DNA of 64,000 bases from Symsagittifera roscoffensis. Taxonomy: Eukaryota; Xenacoelomorpha; Acoela; Convolutidae. Positions within the stretch are counted from its first letter, which is position 1; the number at the start of each line of letters is the position of its first letter. Made by a program: the position numbers and the translations under genes. The stretch spans positions 60,024,759-60,088,758 of the forward strand of contig NC_087063.1 in assembly GCF_963678635.1 (NCBI RefSeq), read 5' to 3'. The notes below the pieces were generated by a model. It searched no databases and had not been told where the DNA came from. It saw only the letters and a program-made list of their open reading frames with translations. Below, in pieces: positions 35,901 to 47,365 of the stretch.

Positions 35901-37829
35901 GCCATTCTTAATTGGAGACGGGCTTGCTAGTTTAAATTAACTTAACTAGATACTTTTTGAAACGCACGTTCTTGTAGAACAAAACATTTTCATTAAAATT
36001 TTTCAAAAAGCAAAAACATGACAACATCAGTGGAAAAAACTGGCGCAAAATGTCCGTTTTCAAGGTCCACTTTAAATATTTGTTTCAAATTTCAGCTAAA
36101 TTTTTACATAGACCAGGAGCAAGTCATCAGAGCCACAATCTATGAAACTATCAAGATTAAGTATCAAAACTACCAATAAAATCCGCAAAAGCTAAGAAAC
36201 TGCCGAGTTCCCTAAAAGTTTCACTCTGATTATTTCAATTTTCTACCTGAGAATGTTTAACGTTGCATGAACAACTATTTTAATCCGCTTATTCATGAAA
36301 GTGTTCACTACAAGGCAAAACTTAGTACAGATGAAAAAGTTTAGCATTTTCAGCCCCGAACTACACTACATTGGTAAGTCATTGAAACCAAACATTAATA
36401 GTTTCTTAGATGGTTAGAATAATATTAATGAAATTCGAAGGAGTTGTAGTCCACAATGGACATTGAAAAGAGACATTTTAGAGAGAAACACCTGAATAAC
36501 CGTTTAATTTTGTTCACTGATGTTTTTGTTAGTGCAACTTTGTCTATCCTTATCATTATAACTTTCCAACTTAAATGAACAACTTTCACAGTCATCAAAT
36601 GTGAAAACATGCAGTCGCAACGTGATCTACTTCTATTTTTGGCCATCAACATGTCAATATACAGCACTACTTTAGCACAGTGTTTAAAATGTGTCCTCTA
36701 ACGTTTCGCTGCAATAGGAAGACTCTGGAAGATACACTAGTGGACAAAACTATATGCAAGTTCAAGTTTTAACTCTTTAGTTTTAAAAAGAAATCCAAAC
36801 TTAACATTTAAATAAAGTTTGTACATTGACTGCGGAAAAATGACTTCAGATACCCTCTTTGTGAGAATCAGTATTTGATTTCTAAAACTTATCACTTTTT
36901 TCCGGGTCTCGAAATGCCAGTTTTCACTGAGTGCACAAGGTTTTCCTAACGGCGTGATTCAGCTATCAATTTAATGATGCAAAAAAAGATGCTCATGCCA
37001 ATTGAAACATTCTCTGCGAAAAACTCTCATTAATTCATCTTATATGTTTCCTCAACTTGATTGTTTCGTACAAGCTTACGGCATTAGGAAAATCTACCGC
37101 ATATAGTCAAAACTAGCAAGTATTAAGTTTTTGAAACCAAAAACTGATTCTCACGTAGAGCGTAGCTGAGACTTTTGTGCACGGTCGATATTGAAACTTT
37201 TTATTAAAGTCGAAGTAAAGATTGCCTAAAAAGGTCTGTAAAATCAGGGCTTTAAATAAAAACTGAAACTTGATTTAATTTTGACCACTAAAGTAGTGGC
37301 TCTTTTAAACAGAAGCAGCCAAAAGGAGGATCTAAAAGAATTACGACTGAAAAAAAATCTCAAATGGCTCTGAAAAAACATATCAATGGATCTGAAAATA
37401 CTATCTTAAAACCGGATGCTTAGAACCAATTCGATGTGTTGACCGGTTTTTCAGCTAGCAAATAAACTGTATTTAGAAGAGTTTAACACGAGATTGAAAA
37501 TTTCCAGCATTTGGAAAGAATAAGAATAAAATTTGGTTTCGTACATCGCCGTTCGATTTTCCCGTTGCTATAGTGAGATCACAATCATAGCTGAGGCGAA
37601 TTTTGGCTTCTCACCTATTGCGACACAAAAACGAAGAAATTAGAAAAACTGAGATTAAAAAAATTTTCAGCCGGAAACTTGAAAGCAAAACTTTCGTAAC
37701 ATTAAAAATGTATTAAAAAGATGTTGGAATCTTATGTTTTGAGCATTGGCTAAATGGCAACTTACATTATACTGCCTACTGCGTTCTATTTTGCGTTATC
37801 TTACCGAAACGAACAAATTTTAGTAGTTT
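35901..37829. other. Intergenic, nothing recognised
   Basis: AT-rich, short unrelated open frames only. No repeats or exons that I can support. Confidence 0.5.
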
Positions 37830-39360
37830 GAGGACACAAGTTTTAGGAGGCAACAGCAAATCGCTCGAAGGCATCCAGAGGCACAGACAATGCCGGGACT
37901 GCTGGAGGGATCAGAGCCAGCGAATCAAAAACTCATTACCTGCAATTTTATCCCCCATGGAGCCTTTGACCCAGCCTTCAGCCAACCCCTGGTCACCACT
38001 GTCCGAAATTGGACAGTGCTACCGAAGCTAGCCTGTAAGAATCGAAGCGATGCCCTCGACGTCATTAGAAACATCGTGGCGAGTTGGCTCATCTACATTG
38101 ATGGCTCAGCCTCTGGAGGGGCCAGCGACGGATGAGCTGGGATGGTAGTGACCCATGCAGACCCATCCGCTCCAGTTATTGTCGACTGCAGAAAAGTGAA
38201 AGGCAGAAAACTCACCTCCACGTACGAGGAAGTGAAGGAGGCGCTAAAGGCTGCCCCGAACTGGATAGAAGGCCATGCTACCGGGGAAAATGACAAGATC
38301 ACAATTTGCACCGACTCGCAATCCCTGAAAACTGCCCTCGAGAATCATCCGTAAACAGCGAAGACATCATGCGTATACGACGACAACTAGACTTCATAAA
38401 CCGCCACATCGTAATGGATCCACGGCCACATAGAGATCCCTGCAATAGAGATTGCAGACAGACTAGCAAACGATGCTACAAACCTGAAAGCCGACCACCG
38501 ACAATTACATTCAAGACCGCAAAGACCGTGATAAAAACATTTATCACCGACAACATACCAAACCCTTGAGCACTGGATACTGAGTGCACCAGTACAATGG
38601 CAGCGAGACACGATATATTCGGCGACTAGAGAATGGACCTGTCGATCATGACTGAAGATCCGAAGGGGACGATAGAGCTGGCGACGCGATGTCTTCACTA
38701 GACTACACTTCGGCTCCCACAGATAAAACAAAACAAAGCAACAGCAAGAAGGAACATGATTAACTCACTAGCCCTTGAGGAATACAACCACAGCATTACC
38801 ACTGGTAAAACTGATATAAAATTTTTCCGAAAAGGGTTCCAGCGTCAGTTTTTCTCAGCCGCATTTGCCACGAAAACAACCCATTACCGAGCAGTTAGCG
38901 CTAACTACTCAAAAAAAACTTATTCAAAGTGCGTAACAAACCAACAAGCAATTCGACCCACACTTTCCAGCCAGCAGCCCTCTTTACCAGACGAAGCACA
39001 GCTTCGCACAGTTTGTGGTGCAACTCAAAAGTAGAAAATGGAGCTGAAATAAATTAAATTAAAAAAATATATTTTTAAACACTTGATGAGCTGGCCTCCA
39101 TTATGTTCAAATTGAGGAGCGCATTCCAAAAAATGAAGCCAAAAGTGTTAAATTACATTCCAGAACAAATCAGCGATCTCCACGCCACGAGAAAAAGAGA
39201 TCGCTCTGGACCAACTCCTTCTCAACAGGTTCACTCGACTACAGCAAGTCAAGCACCGTTTTCGCCCTTGAAGAAGAAAGCACCTGCCCGCACTGTCAGC
39301 TCGATATATATTTTGCTCATTATATTTTGCAACTCGAAGAATTAGCCCCTCCTGAAACAC
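37830..39360 (+). mobile_element. 3' part of a LINE: RNase H domain and tail
   Basis: Plus-strand remains of a LINE. RNase H is visible as IYIDGSASGGASDG (stop) then AGMVV (about 38,091-38,150), TICTDSQSLKTAL (about 38,300-38,335) and IHGHIEIPAIEIADRLANDA (about 38,420-38,480), in the usual D..D..H..D order. It is followed, after stops, by a tail with LLLNRFTRLQQVKHRF and, in another frame, EEESTCPHCQLD near 39,190-39,310. These match the C-terminal region of I/R1-like elements. GC content is clearly higher than in the flanks. 5' domains (endonuclease, RT) are absent. Confidence 0.7.
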
Positions 39361-39558
39361 TAAAACCTTAAAACTATTTTAGCGCTTGAAAAAACGCACT
39401 ATAGGACGACTGAGCCGATAATGAATTTGCCGATTGGATTAATCTTGGAGGGTTTAAAACGTAACAGTAAAAAGAACGTTTTTCAAAATTTGGGATAGCA
39501 ACATTACAAAATACAGGAACAAATCAACAAACTTACCAATTCCAGCGAATTTTCATTC

Positions 39559-39785
39559 TGCCGTAGTCGCTATAATTAGTCATTTAAGTTCATTCTAGTT
39601 CATCTGTTTATCATTGCTGTCAACCATTTAGTTCTCCTTCAAAGTTCGCCATCGTTCACTGGTACCCACCTTTCGCAGTGTCTGACACCGTCAGTTGACC
39701 TCTAAACCATGTTCGTTTGATCACTGATACAATCTATTTGCTAAGTTGGGTATTTAATTCAACGTATCCAATCGGCTCTTTAACA
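39559..39785 (+). repeat. 5' LTR
   Basis: Starts TGCCGTAGTCGC, ends TTTAACA, giving TG..CA ends, 227 bp. It aligns along its length with 45,231-45,459 (shared GTTGACCTCTAAACCAT, GATCACTGATACAAT and GTGTCTG blocks). Confidence 0.85.
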
Positions 39786-39803
39786 TGGCGCAGTCAGTAG
39801 GCC
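39786..39803 (+). other. Primer binding site
   Basis: TGGCGCAGTCAGTAGGCC directly after the 5' LTR. TGGCGCAGTC-type sites are those I recall as complementary to the 3' end of tRNA-Ser in gypsy-group elements such as 17.6 and 297. Confidence 0.65.
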
Positions 39804-40730
39804 AAAGTGGGGTGAAGAAACCACCTGGGAATACGTCTTTTTGCTCACCGAAGAACGCAGAACCACCGGTGCTGTGTAAATTTTGGATAAACCGCTTCCA
39901 CTAGGGAATGGTCGCAAAGCATGCCATTAATCCAGCAAATTTTTACTTCGTAGACACAAACAGATGCTCTACCGGCGGACATGGACGTAAATAATAGGCT
40001 TGAATCAGAGCAAACACTCATCTCGGATCTGTACTTAAGCCTAGGGAAAAAGGACAAGATGATTGGCGCAAAAGCATACCGCACTTAGACCTAGCAGCCA
40101 CTCGCTATCTAAGGGTACTCGACGCGATAAAAGGAGAGTTTAAAAAGGAGCGCAACCAGACCTACGAGGTGTTTCAAAACCTGTTGCGAAAAAAACGGAT
40201 CGGCGAAACATTGGAGCAATTCCATTCAGTACTGGGCGGTTTCGCGGCAAGATGCAACAATAAAACGCTGGAGACGCGAATATTGCGAGACGTGTTTATC
40301 GTGTAACATAACGAACCGGGAAGTCCAAAAAAATGTGCCGACCAACTAAAACAGTGGAGGAGGTGTACCGAATAGCGCTGTAGTGTCAACGAGGGGACAA
40401 ATACGCTAAGACGTATGTATCAACAGTTGAGGGAGCAACTGCTAGCGGATCGACGGGCGGAGGATAACAGATCAAGACTGAACCGGTGTGGACGATAAGG
40501 AACGGATATAGAAACAAGCGACGGCGAGGACGCTGCTCATTCCAAGGTAGTGGACACTTCCGAGCGGGAACTACTACAGGAGACCGCAGATGCTATAACT
40601 GCAACAAACCAGGATTTATGAGGGAACACATGAATGTGCAGCCAAGGGAGTTACATGCAATTTTTGTAAGAGAGTAGGGCACTTCGAGAGGACTTGCCGC
40701 GCAAAGAAAAACGATCAATGAACACCGTCG
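39790..40730 (+). pseudogene. Gag-like pseudogene with two zinc knuckles
   Basis: Fragmentary plus-strand frames. The nucleocapsid part shows a damaged first knuckle (CYNCNKPG, with F in place of the zinc-binding His, at about 40,590) and a perfect second one (C-N-F-C-x4-H-x4-C, reading CNFCKRVGHFERTC, at about 40,649-40,692) in a different frame. Confidence 0.7.
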
Positions 40731-40899
40731 GTAGGCATGATCTGAGGAGGGTGAATCATTCGAACCGGACATGGCACGAAAAAAAGCCTCACAGCACGAA
40801 AATTCGGTGGGGTGGGTGAACAAACTGAGCGAAATCGTTTGTGGGACACGGATAGTTCAGGGGATTAGCTTGTTATGACAATACGCTCGAGGAGGATAA

Positions 40900-41290
40900 C
40901 GGAACTGAAAATGGCCGGGCGAAACTGCCGCTCAAGATCAACGGACGGAAACTTAGTATTTGGATTGACAATGGAACGCCGATATTTGTATTAACGAACG
41001 GGAGAACTCCGGAAAACCCTCGGCGCAGCAGGAGTAAAACTTTCCGAACTAACAGAATTCCAGGACTATGGGAACAACCCTGTTCACTTACTTGGAACAA
41101 TTACGGTCGACCTTGTGTCAAATAGCTGGGCAGCTTTAGCATCCATCAAAGTGATGGGCGGAAATCGACCGTCAATGATACGGGGATCTCATGGGCAAAC
41201 TGGGACTGCAGCTTAATCAGAAGACACCAGAGGAAGAAGTCATGACAATACAGGACGGGGAGGACAACGAGGGAGATTTCAAACTGGAAC
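40900..41290 (+). pseudogene. Retroelement protease fragment
   Basis: Around 40,935-40,995 the frame reads LKINGRKLSIWIDNGTPIFV, matching the start of retropepsins, but the catalytic D-(S/T)-G is D-N-G. Frame shifts follow. Confidence 0.6.
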
Positions 41291-41329
41291 CATGACAGGT
41301 TTTTTTTCAGTAAGCAATTTTCTGAACTT

Positions 41330-42700
41330 TTAAAGGGGTAGAAAAATCTGAAATGATAACGTGCAGGCAAAATTTTTCGCAAAATTAATAGCCACCCAAC
41401 AGAAAGGGAGAAGAGTCCCGATAGAGTTACAAGATAAAGCCGAATTCAAAATTTTTAAACTCGCAGCCCGAGGGCATATCGGAAAACTAGAAGGTTGTTC
41501 GGACGGATATTTTGTCTCTCCAATTGAAATAACAGTTAGAAAGGATGGATGGATCGGGAGAACTCGCCATAGAGGCAAGTAGCTTAATAAGCAGGTACAT
41601 AAAACAAATATCAAATGCCGAACACCGAAGAACTGATGGATACGGTAGGACAAACAATCGCCGAGAAGAAAGTGGGTCAAAGTTAAGTTTCGGCGGTAGA
41701 AAAACATACGCGTATGCCAACAAACATTCGGTCCAGATACCAACGCTCAAAGCAATTTTTCGTTAGTTTGGTGGACATCGACGGTGACGTATCGATTCAA
41801 AAGCGGTTTCTGAGGATAGACAACTATGCCGGCGTTATTCCAAAGGGTAATGGACTCGATCTTGTCAGAACATCCGCATGCACATGCAGTCATTGACGAC
41901 ATCTTAGTAGTAACGATGGGGTCGGAGATTGAACACATATCAACTGTCCAGAAAACCTTTAAGAAGCTAGATAAAGAAAATATGGCACTCAAACTAACTA
42001 AGTGTAAACTTGGCCAGAAAGAAGCAAAAGGCTTGACAATTAAATAAAACCAACCGGAGTAACGCCATTAACCCGAAAAACGGACCTAACCGAAGCGCTA
42101 AGACCACCCCGAACACGCGGAACTGAAATCCTTTATGAGGTCAATAAATAGTTTGCACTAAAACCTTCCGGCACTAGCTGAACCATCAGCACCGTTAGGA
42201 CCGCTACTATGCAAGAGAAACGAATTCCGGTGGATAGAAGAAAGCCATGCCGCATTTGAGAATTTAAAAAGCCAAGTGGCTAACATAGTGGAACTCAAAA
42301 ATTTCGATGTCCATAAGAATAAGGTACGACGCAAGACAATGGCCCAGGAGCAGTCCTAGAACAGCTCGGTTACGAGGGTTGGCGGCCGATATCGTTCGCC
42401 TCACACTATCTCAACGACACCCAGAAGAATTACTCGACCAACGAGCTAGAAATGCTAGCGGTTGTGTGTGTGGGGGGGGGGGGAGAGTATTTTCACAACT
42501 ACGTACTGTGCAGGCAATTCCATGTCATAACTGATCACAAAGCCCTTGTTTTATTATTAAACGGCAACAGAAAAAAAATAAAACAATGTTGAGCTGGCTA
42601 ACAAGATAACTCGATCGTCTCATACCATTCGACTTCGAGGTGGAGCATAAGCCAGAGACTAATATCGGATTAGCCGATTATTTCTCCCGAAACCTAATGG
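41330..42700 (+). pseudogene. Reverse transcriptase and RNase H remnants
   Basis: RT palm appears at about 41,830-42,045 (FQRVMDSIL, then AVIDDILVV with the catalytic Asp pair, Tyr of the YxDD motif replaced by Val). RNase H follows at about 42,340-42,570 (AVLEQLGYEGWRPISFASHY, then NELEMLAVV, and HVITDHKALV). A run of 12 G at about 42,472-42,483 breaks the frame in RNase H. A DFEVEHKPETNIGLADYFSR segment (about 42,632-42,690) links to integrase. Confidence 0.8.
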
Positions 42701-43329
42701 AAGCGAACCCATTTTCGATCTACCCTAGCACGTTAACGGTTATGAAAAAAACATCAATTCGTAGTGCCCTCGAATTTAATATCAATAATTTATCCGATGG
42801 ATCAGACAAACTTGAATAATATCGCAAACGAGCGAGTATTAGCCAATCAAATCAAAGCATGCAAATTTCGAAACTCAAAATGGCCGATAGAGGTCAAATA
42901 ATCATTCAGTACGAAACCAGCAACCACAAGGCAGGCATTTGCATAAATCGAAAGCCACGCGACGAATTTTCTAATTTAGTTGGGGCAATTATTAATTCTA
43001 AAGATAGTAACGCAACAATTGACAATAACTTATCTTACGCCGGAAAAATTATTTGAAAATAAGAGAAATTCCTTGAAAGACAACCTAGCAATGAAGGTAG
43101 CGACGACGAGGAGGTGAAAGAAATAAATCAAGCCCAAATTGATGCGATTACCACAGTAATTAAAAACACGAAGAAATCTAACACAGTACTCTCAATCCCT
43201 TCAGCATTTAAAGGAGAATCTTTTCCCACGATAGACCCATCGAATCGAATCATGTCCATTGTTCCTAGAAACTGTAAAATTGTCCCTAAGAACAGAGCAT
43301 TTCCCGAACCTTCGTTTTAATTGAATCAC

Positions 43330-44200
43330 AATATGCTTCCAAGCCTCAGATTCAAGCGATTCATGAAATGGTAAAACCCAGACCCCGAACTGGCTTCGAA
43401 AGTTAACGCTATGAGTAAGTTAATACTCTCAAGCTGAAAACGAGTTTCCCGTTCGTGACAATTGCCTCTGGATGGATGACAGGCTGGTCATTCCGAGTAT
43501 ATTGCACCAGGCAGTTAACAACAGGCTTCACTTTAACCACCGCGGGAAGTCCAAGATGCATTGCGTCAAGGGCTGAAAATTGTAGAGGATGTAGGAAAAG
43601 TTCCAGAACCGAGGAAGCCAAACGAGGCCATTCAATTAGACTTTTGGGGTCCCATAAATTACCTTAATGCACTAAAGAAGTACTTAATTCGAGCGGTAAA
43701 TAGGTTTTCACGATGGCCATCAGCAATTGTCTGTAATACAAACCGCGCAGATCAAATTCTTATTAAATTCTTAAAAGCTATATAAATAATCATGAGGTTC
43801 ACAGAAAAATTCATGTCGACAAAGGCACAAATTTCATGTCAATGGAGGTCAAAATTTTCTGCAGCGGAGAGGGCATAGAAATAGCAGTCGCCAGTGAATG
43901 ATCATCGTGCCATGGGATGAGTTAATCGAACAAAAGGAAGCCTGAAAAACTCAATACTAACATATGCTCTCGAAGAAAAACCAGAACCTTTGGAGAAGAT
44001 GATTGAAAGGGCCCTTGGCGCCTTACGATTCTCGACGAACGCAACACTTAAAATAACGCCAATCAAGGCACACAACGGTCGGGAAGCAAACACGGTTCTT
44101 AGACACCTAGCGGAAAAACCATCACTTAGCAACTTAAACTGGTCAAATGTGATAAAATCTAAATCTGCCTGTTTAGACGAAAAAGACCGGCAGCAAAATT
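43330..44200 (+). pseudogene. Integrase remnant
   Basis: A zinc-binding-type HFNHRGKSKM region near 43,535, the catalytic-core segment IQLDFWGPI (first Asp, about 43,635) with SRWPSAI, and VDKGTNFMS (second Asp, about 43,818). The third catalytic residue (Glu, in the usual GxxERxN context) is lost in a region with a stop at about 43,918. The element is therefore integration-dead. Confidence 0.75.
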
Positions 44201-45230
44201 AATGCCACACCCCGCGGACACGAACTGGGGCGACCGATCATACTCGTTATATGGGGGTCGTCAAAGAAACCACACACTTCATATGAAGGATGCACAGGTC
44301 AACGACCAAGGAAATGAGCCGACGGCCCGATCCTCGGACTTAGCTGTGGCAGAGGCAGGTCTATCATGAGCAATCTTTCAGCGCACAACCAAGGAAACCT
44401 GAACAGGTATAGATTGCTTAATACAAAAATAGTGGCGAAAAGCGCGCTTACTGAAAGCTTAGAAAAATGGGGGTCGCCATAGACACCTAGAGTAAGAAGA
44501 CGAATCGGAATCCGACGATGACGACAGGCTGCTAGCTTCCAAACTCAAAATGGGAAAAGTATCCATGGTTTGTTCTACCCGAGGGACAAACAAGCGAAAA
44601 CCCCAAAATCGAGTACTACCAAACCGTTGGAGCAGAGGGAGCCGGCGGAAATTAAAACAATAATTTCTCCACCGGGACGGAAACGGCAGAAGCGAGTAGA
44701 AAATCGGATCCAAATCCAACAAGGAGCGAGTCGGGGTGAGCGATGACGGATGGGAACACAAAGCGAGCGCAAATCGGCTAAAATATAGAAACTGGCGACA
44801 CCCGAACCTAGTCGGGCAAAGAGCGTAAGAGAACGAACGAAATACTTGACGAGTAAAGCAAACCACAGGTGCAATGCGAACCAGCACCGGCCGAACTTAA
44901 GAGGCTGAAACAACAGCTCGTATCTTATTCCAGTCAGGACTCTACCAGCAGCCTCTTACGGGCGGCGGTGCACAAAATGGGCGCGGTCATGATCGACTAT
45001 ATTTCGAAAAGCGGCGAGGGAAAAAGACTTTAAAAAAGGAAGAACAATGAAACTGAGTATAATAAAACTAGTTAACATTATCACGGGCCAGGGAAAAAAT
45101 CCATTCAGTTAAAATCCATTGCCATTGCTGAATACTTTAGTTGCCTAAACATTTCATTTGAGTACTTAAGTTTTCATTCTACAATTTTCATATCATATTA
45201 ACCATTCAAGTTTCATTTCGCAAGAGGGAT

Positions 45231-45459
45231 TGTCATAGTCGTTATAATTGGTCATTTAAACTCATTCTAGGTCATCTGTCTATCATGGCTGTCAATCATT
45301 GTGTTCTCCTTCGGTGCTAGCCATCGTTGACAGGCACCAGCCTTCGGAGTGTCTGCCAACGTCGGTTGACCTCTAAACCATTATCGTTTTGATCACTGAT
45401 ACAATTAAGTTGCTAAGTTTGTGATTTAATTTAACGCAACGAATCAGCCTCTCCAACCA
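45231..45459 (+). repeat. 3' LTR
   Basis: Starts TGTCATAGTCG, ends CCAACCA, 229 bp. Counterpart of 39,559-39,785. Confidence 0.85.
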
Positions 45460-46239
45460 GAAGAAAATACCAAGAATTGGAAAGATGCTAACAAAGAATA
45501 AGCAGACGCACAAAAAACCGATAATCAAATTTGATCTGGCCAGTATGGAACCTATAACCTTCGTCGTCTCAAACAAAGACGTGCAAATCCAAGCTTAAAC
45601 GGTTAAAATCTGACCTCAAATTTAATATACTATTTAAGTAAGCAGAGCAAATAATTCAGCCATTTTGTTCATTTAAGGCAACTTGCTGACCCGAAAAAAA
45701 AAGAAAATTTCGATTCGTTAATGCTTGCTGATTGCAAGCATTATGAAAACAGCGGATCGTACAACCAAAAGTTTCGGCTGACTAAAACACCAAAAAATAT
45801 TAAAAACATATCAAAAAAATGACAATTTTTCATGTTTAATTTTTCTAAATCGGACACGGAGGGCTGAAGATGGTGCTCTCAATTTATCTTGTTAGAGCTC
45901 AACCGTTCTCATACGAAATCAACAAAATTAAATAGAAAAAAAATTTGGAAAATAAGACAAAACTAAACTCAATCGACCTCAGCGCCGAAAACCTGCCAAA
46001 AAATATCGGCACTGATAAGAATTACTTTACAGCTCTTAGCGTGCAGTCATATATGCATCCAATACACTAGCCATGTATCAATTAGGCGGTTGTAAAACAT
46101 ACTGATTACCAATTTGTTCTTTCTGTGAACAAAGTTATTTCCGCGATAAAATTTTTGTACCCGGTTACAACCTTGCTTATCTCAAAGGTAAAAAAGTAAA
46201 TATTTTTATGCAGAACAAGAACCTGGGACTTGGTTTATA
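45460..46239. other. Intergenic, nothing recognised
   Basis: AT-rich sequence between the retrotransposon and the duplicated gene-end segments. No gene seen. Confidence 0.5.
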
Positions 46240-46980
46240 GAAAAACTTTTTCTGGTCTTAAGCGAATTTCAAAACAATCCGTGAAAAAAATATAGAAAGG
46301 ACAATCTTTCGAGCACTTTTCTTTTCTTTAAATTTCCGAGGGGAGGCCTCACACAATGGTTTTGGCTAACACTTCCAAGACTTTTTCAGTATTTTTGAAG
46401 CTTAACAATCTGCTGTCTTATGTAGCTTTCAAAAACCTGCTTTTCTGAATAGTTTATGGATTAGGGCCAAGATAACTTTTGCCTCTTTTTCTGTACCTTA
46501 AAAACTTTCAAACCACTAGAACATTTGACTTCTTCAAAATTGACCAAAACTAAGCTTATCTCGAGCGTGTTTCAAAATAAGGTCAGTCAACATACGAGTA
46601 CTCAGATCAATTTTTGAGACATCGAAGTACGTAACGAATTAACAAGCAATTTGAATCAGTCTACCCAGATCTCCAGTCGGCAGAAACTTTGAGATTCCAT
46701 AGATTTTCAGTTATTTAAATAATTGCTGTCACGCAAAACTACTAATGTATGACTTGAGTTTCCTAAGCTTGATAAAATTTCTTCTAGTCTCGAGTGAATT
46801 TCCAAATGGATTCTGTCAACAAAAATATTTATTTGTGACATCTGCAATACACTTTTATTTTCATTTTGATTTCCGGGGGAGTACCTCAAACTATTTCCTC
46901 TTATTTAGTGGTCAAACGCATCTGCTTTTCTGAATAGCCTACGGATTATAGTCAGATAATTTTGCGGCTCTTTTTGAAGC
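46240..46980 (-). repeat. Decayed partial duplicates of the SUV39-like gene 3' end
   Basis: The sequence spanning the last roughly 20 codons and early 3' UTR of the SUV39-like gene (47,300-47,430) recurs in decayed form at about 46,740-46,875, 46,520-46,600 and, more weakly, 46,240-46,345. Anchors are AAGCTTATCTCGAGCG (exact at 46,552 and 47,334), TTCAAAATAA, GTCAACA and GACATCTGCAATACACTTTT against GGCATCTGCAAGGCACTTTT. Two of the downstream copies also share a following block (TTTCCGAGGGGAGGCCTC / TTTCCGGGGGAGTACCTC). The post-SET Cys-Arg-Cys-His codons are still legible in the 46.8-kb copy, followed by a stop. Confidence 0.65.
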
Positions 46981-47058
46981 CTTTTTCGTACCTTAAAATT
47001 TTGCACCTTTTTTACCGCGATTTTATGGGAACGCGCTTTCATTTCAAAAATAGGCTGT

Positions 47059-47064
47059 TTTATT
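47059..47064 (-). terminator. Poly(A) signal for SUV39-like gene
   Basis: AATAAA on the minus strand, about 300 nt after the stop codon at 47,366-47,368. Confidence 0.4.
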
Positions 47065-47365
47065 TATCTGTCTTTAATGAAAACGCATCCAACAATCAAG
47101 CTTTTACATACCAAACAAATTAATTGAAATTTTACAATCGAAACAGCATGGAGGCACTTTTCAATAAATTAAGACACTGCAGATAAAAGTACTTTAAAGG
47201 TATTAAAACAACTAATATTAATCACAACGAATCGCAAAAGAGCAATAATGGAGAAGCAATCCCAACCGTCTGAAGCACTCTATCACATAGAACTACCACT
47301 ATATGACTTGACTTTATCAAACTTGATCAAAACTAAGCTTATCTCGAGCGAGTTTCAAAATAAAA

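Larger units (their letters stand above)
39559..45459 (+). mobile_element. Degenerate Ty3/gypsy-like LTR retrotransposon
   Basis: A 5.9-kb element with two LTRs of about 228 bp, a primer binding site, and in order gag with zinc knuckles, protease, reverse transcriptase, RNase H and integrase. The pol order PR-RT-RH-IN defines Ty3/gypsy rather than copia. All frames are broken by stops and shifts, and the LTRs differ at roughly one site in five, so it is an old copy. A purine-rich AAGAGGGA lies directly before the right LTR as a likely polypurine tract. No convincing target site duplication was seen. Confidence 0.85.

Noticed and set aside
44459-44913. Two long minus-strand open frames (142 and 112 codons)
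   Set aside because: They lie antisense to the degenerate gypsy-like element, are Cys/Phe/Ser-biased and overlap each other in different frames; shadows of a GC-richer region.
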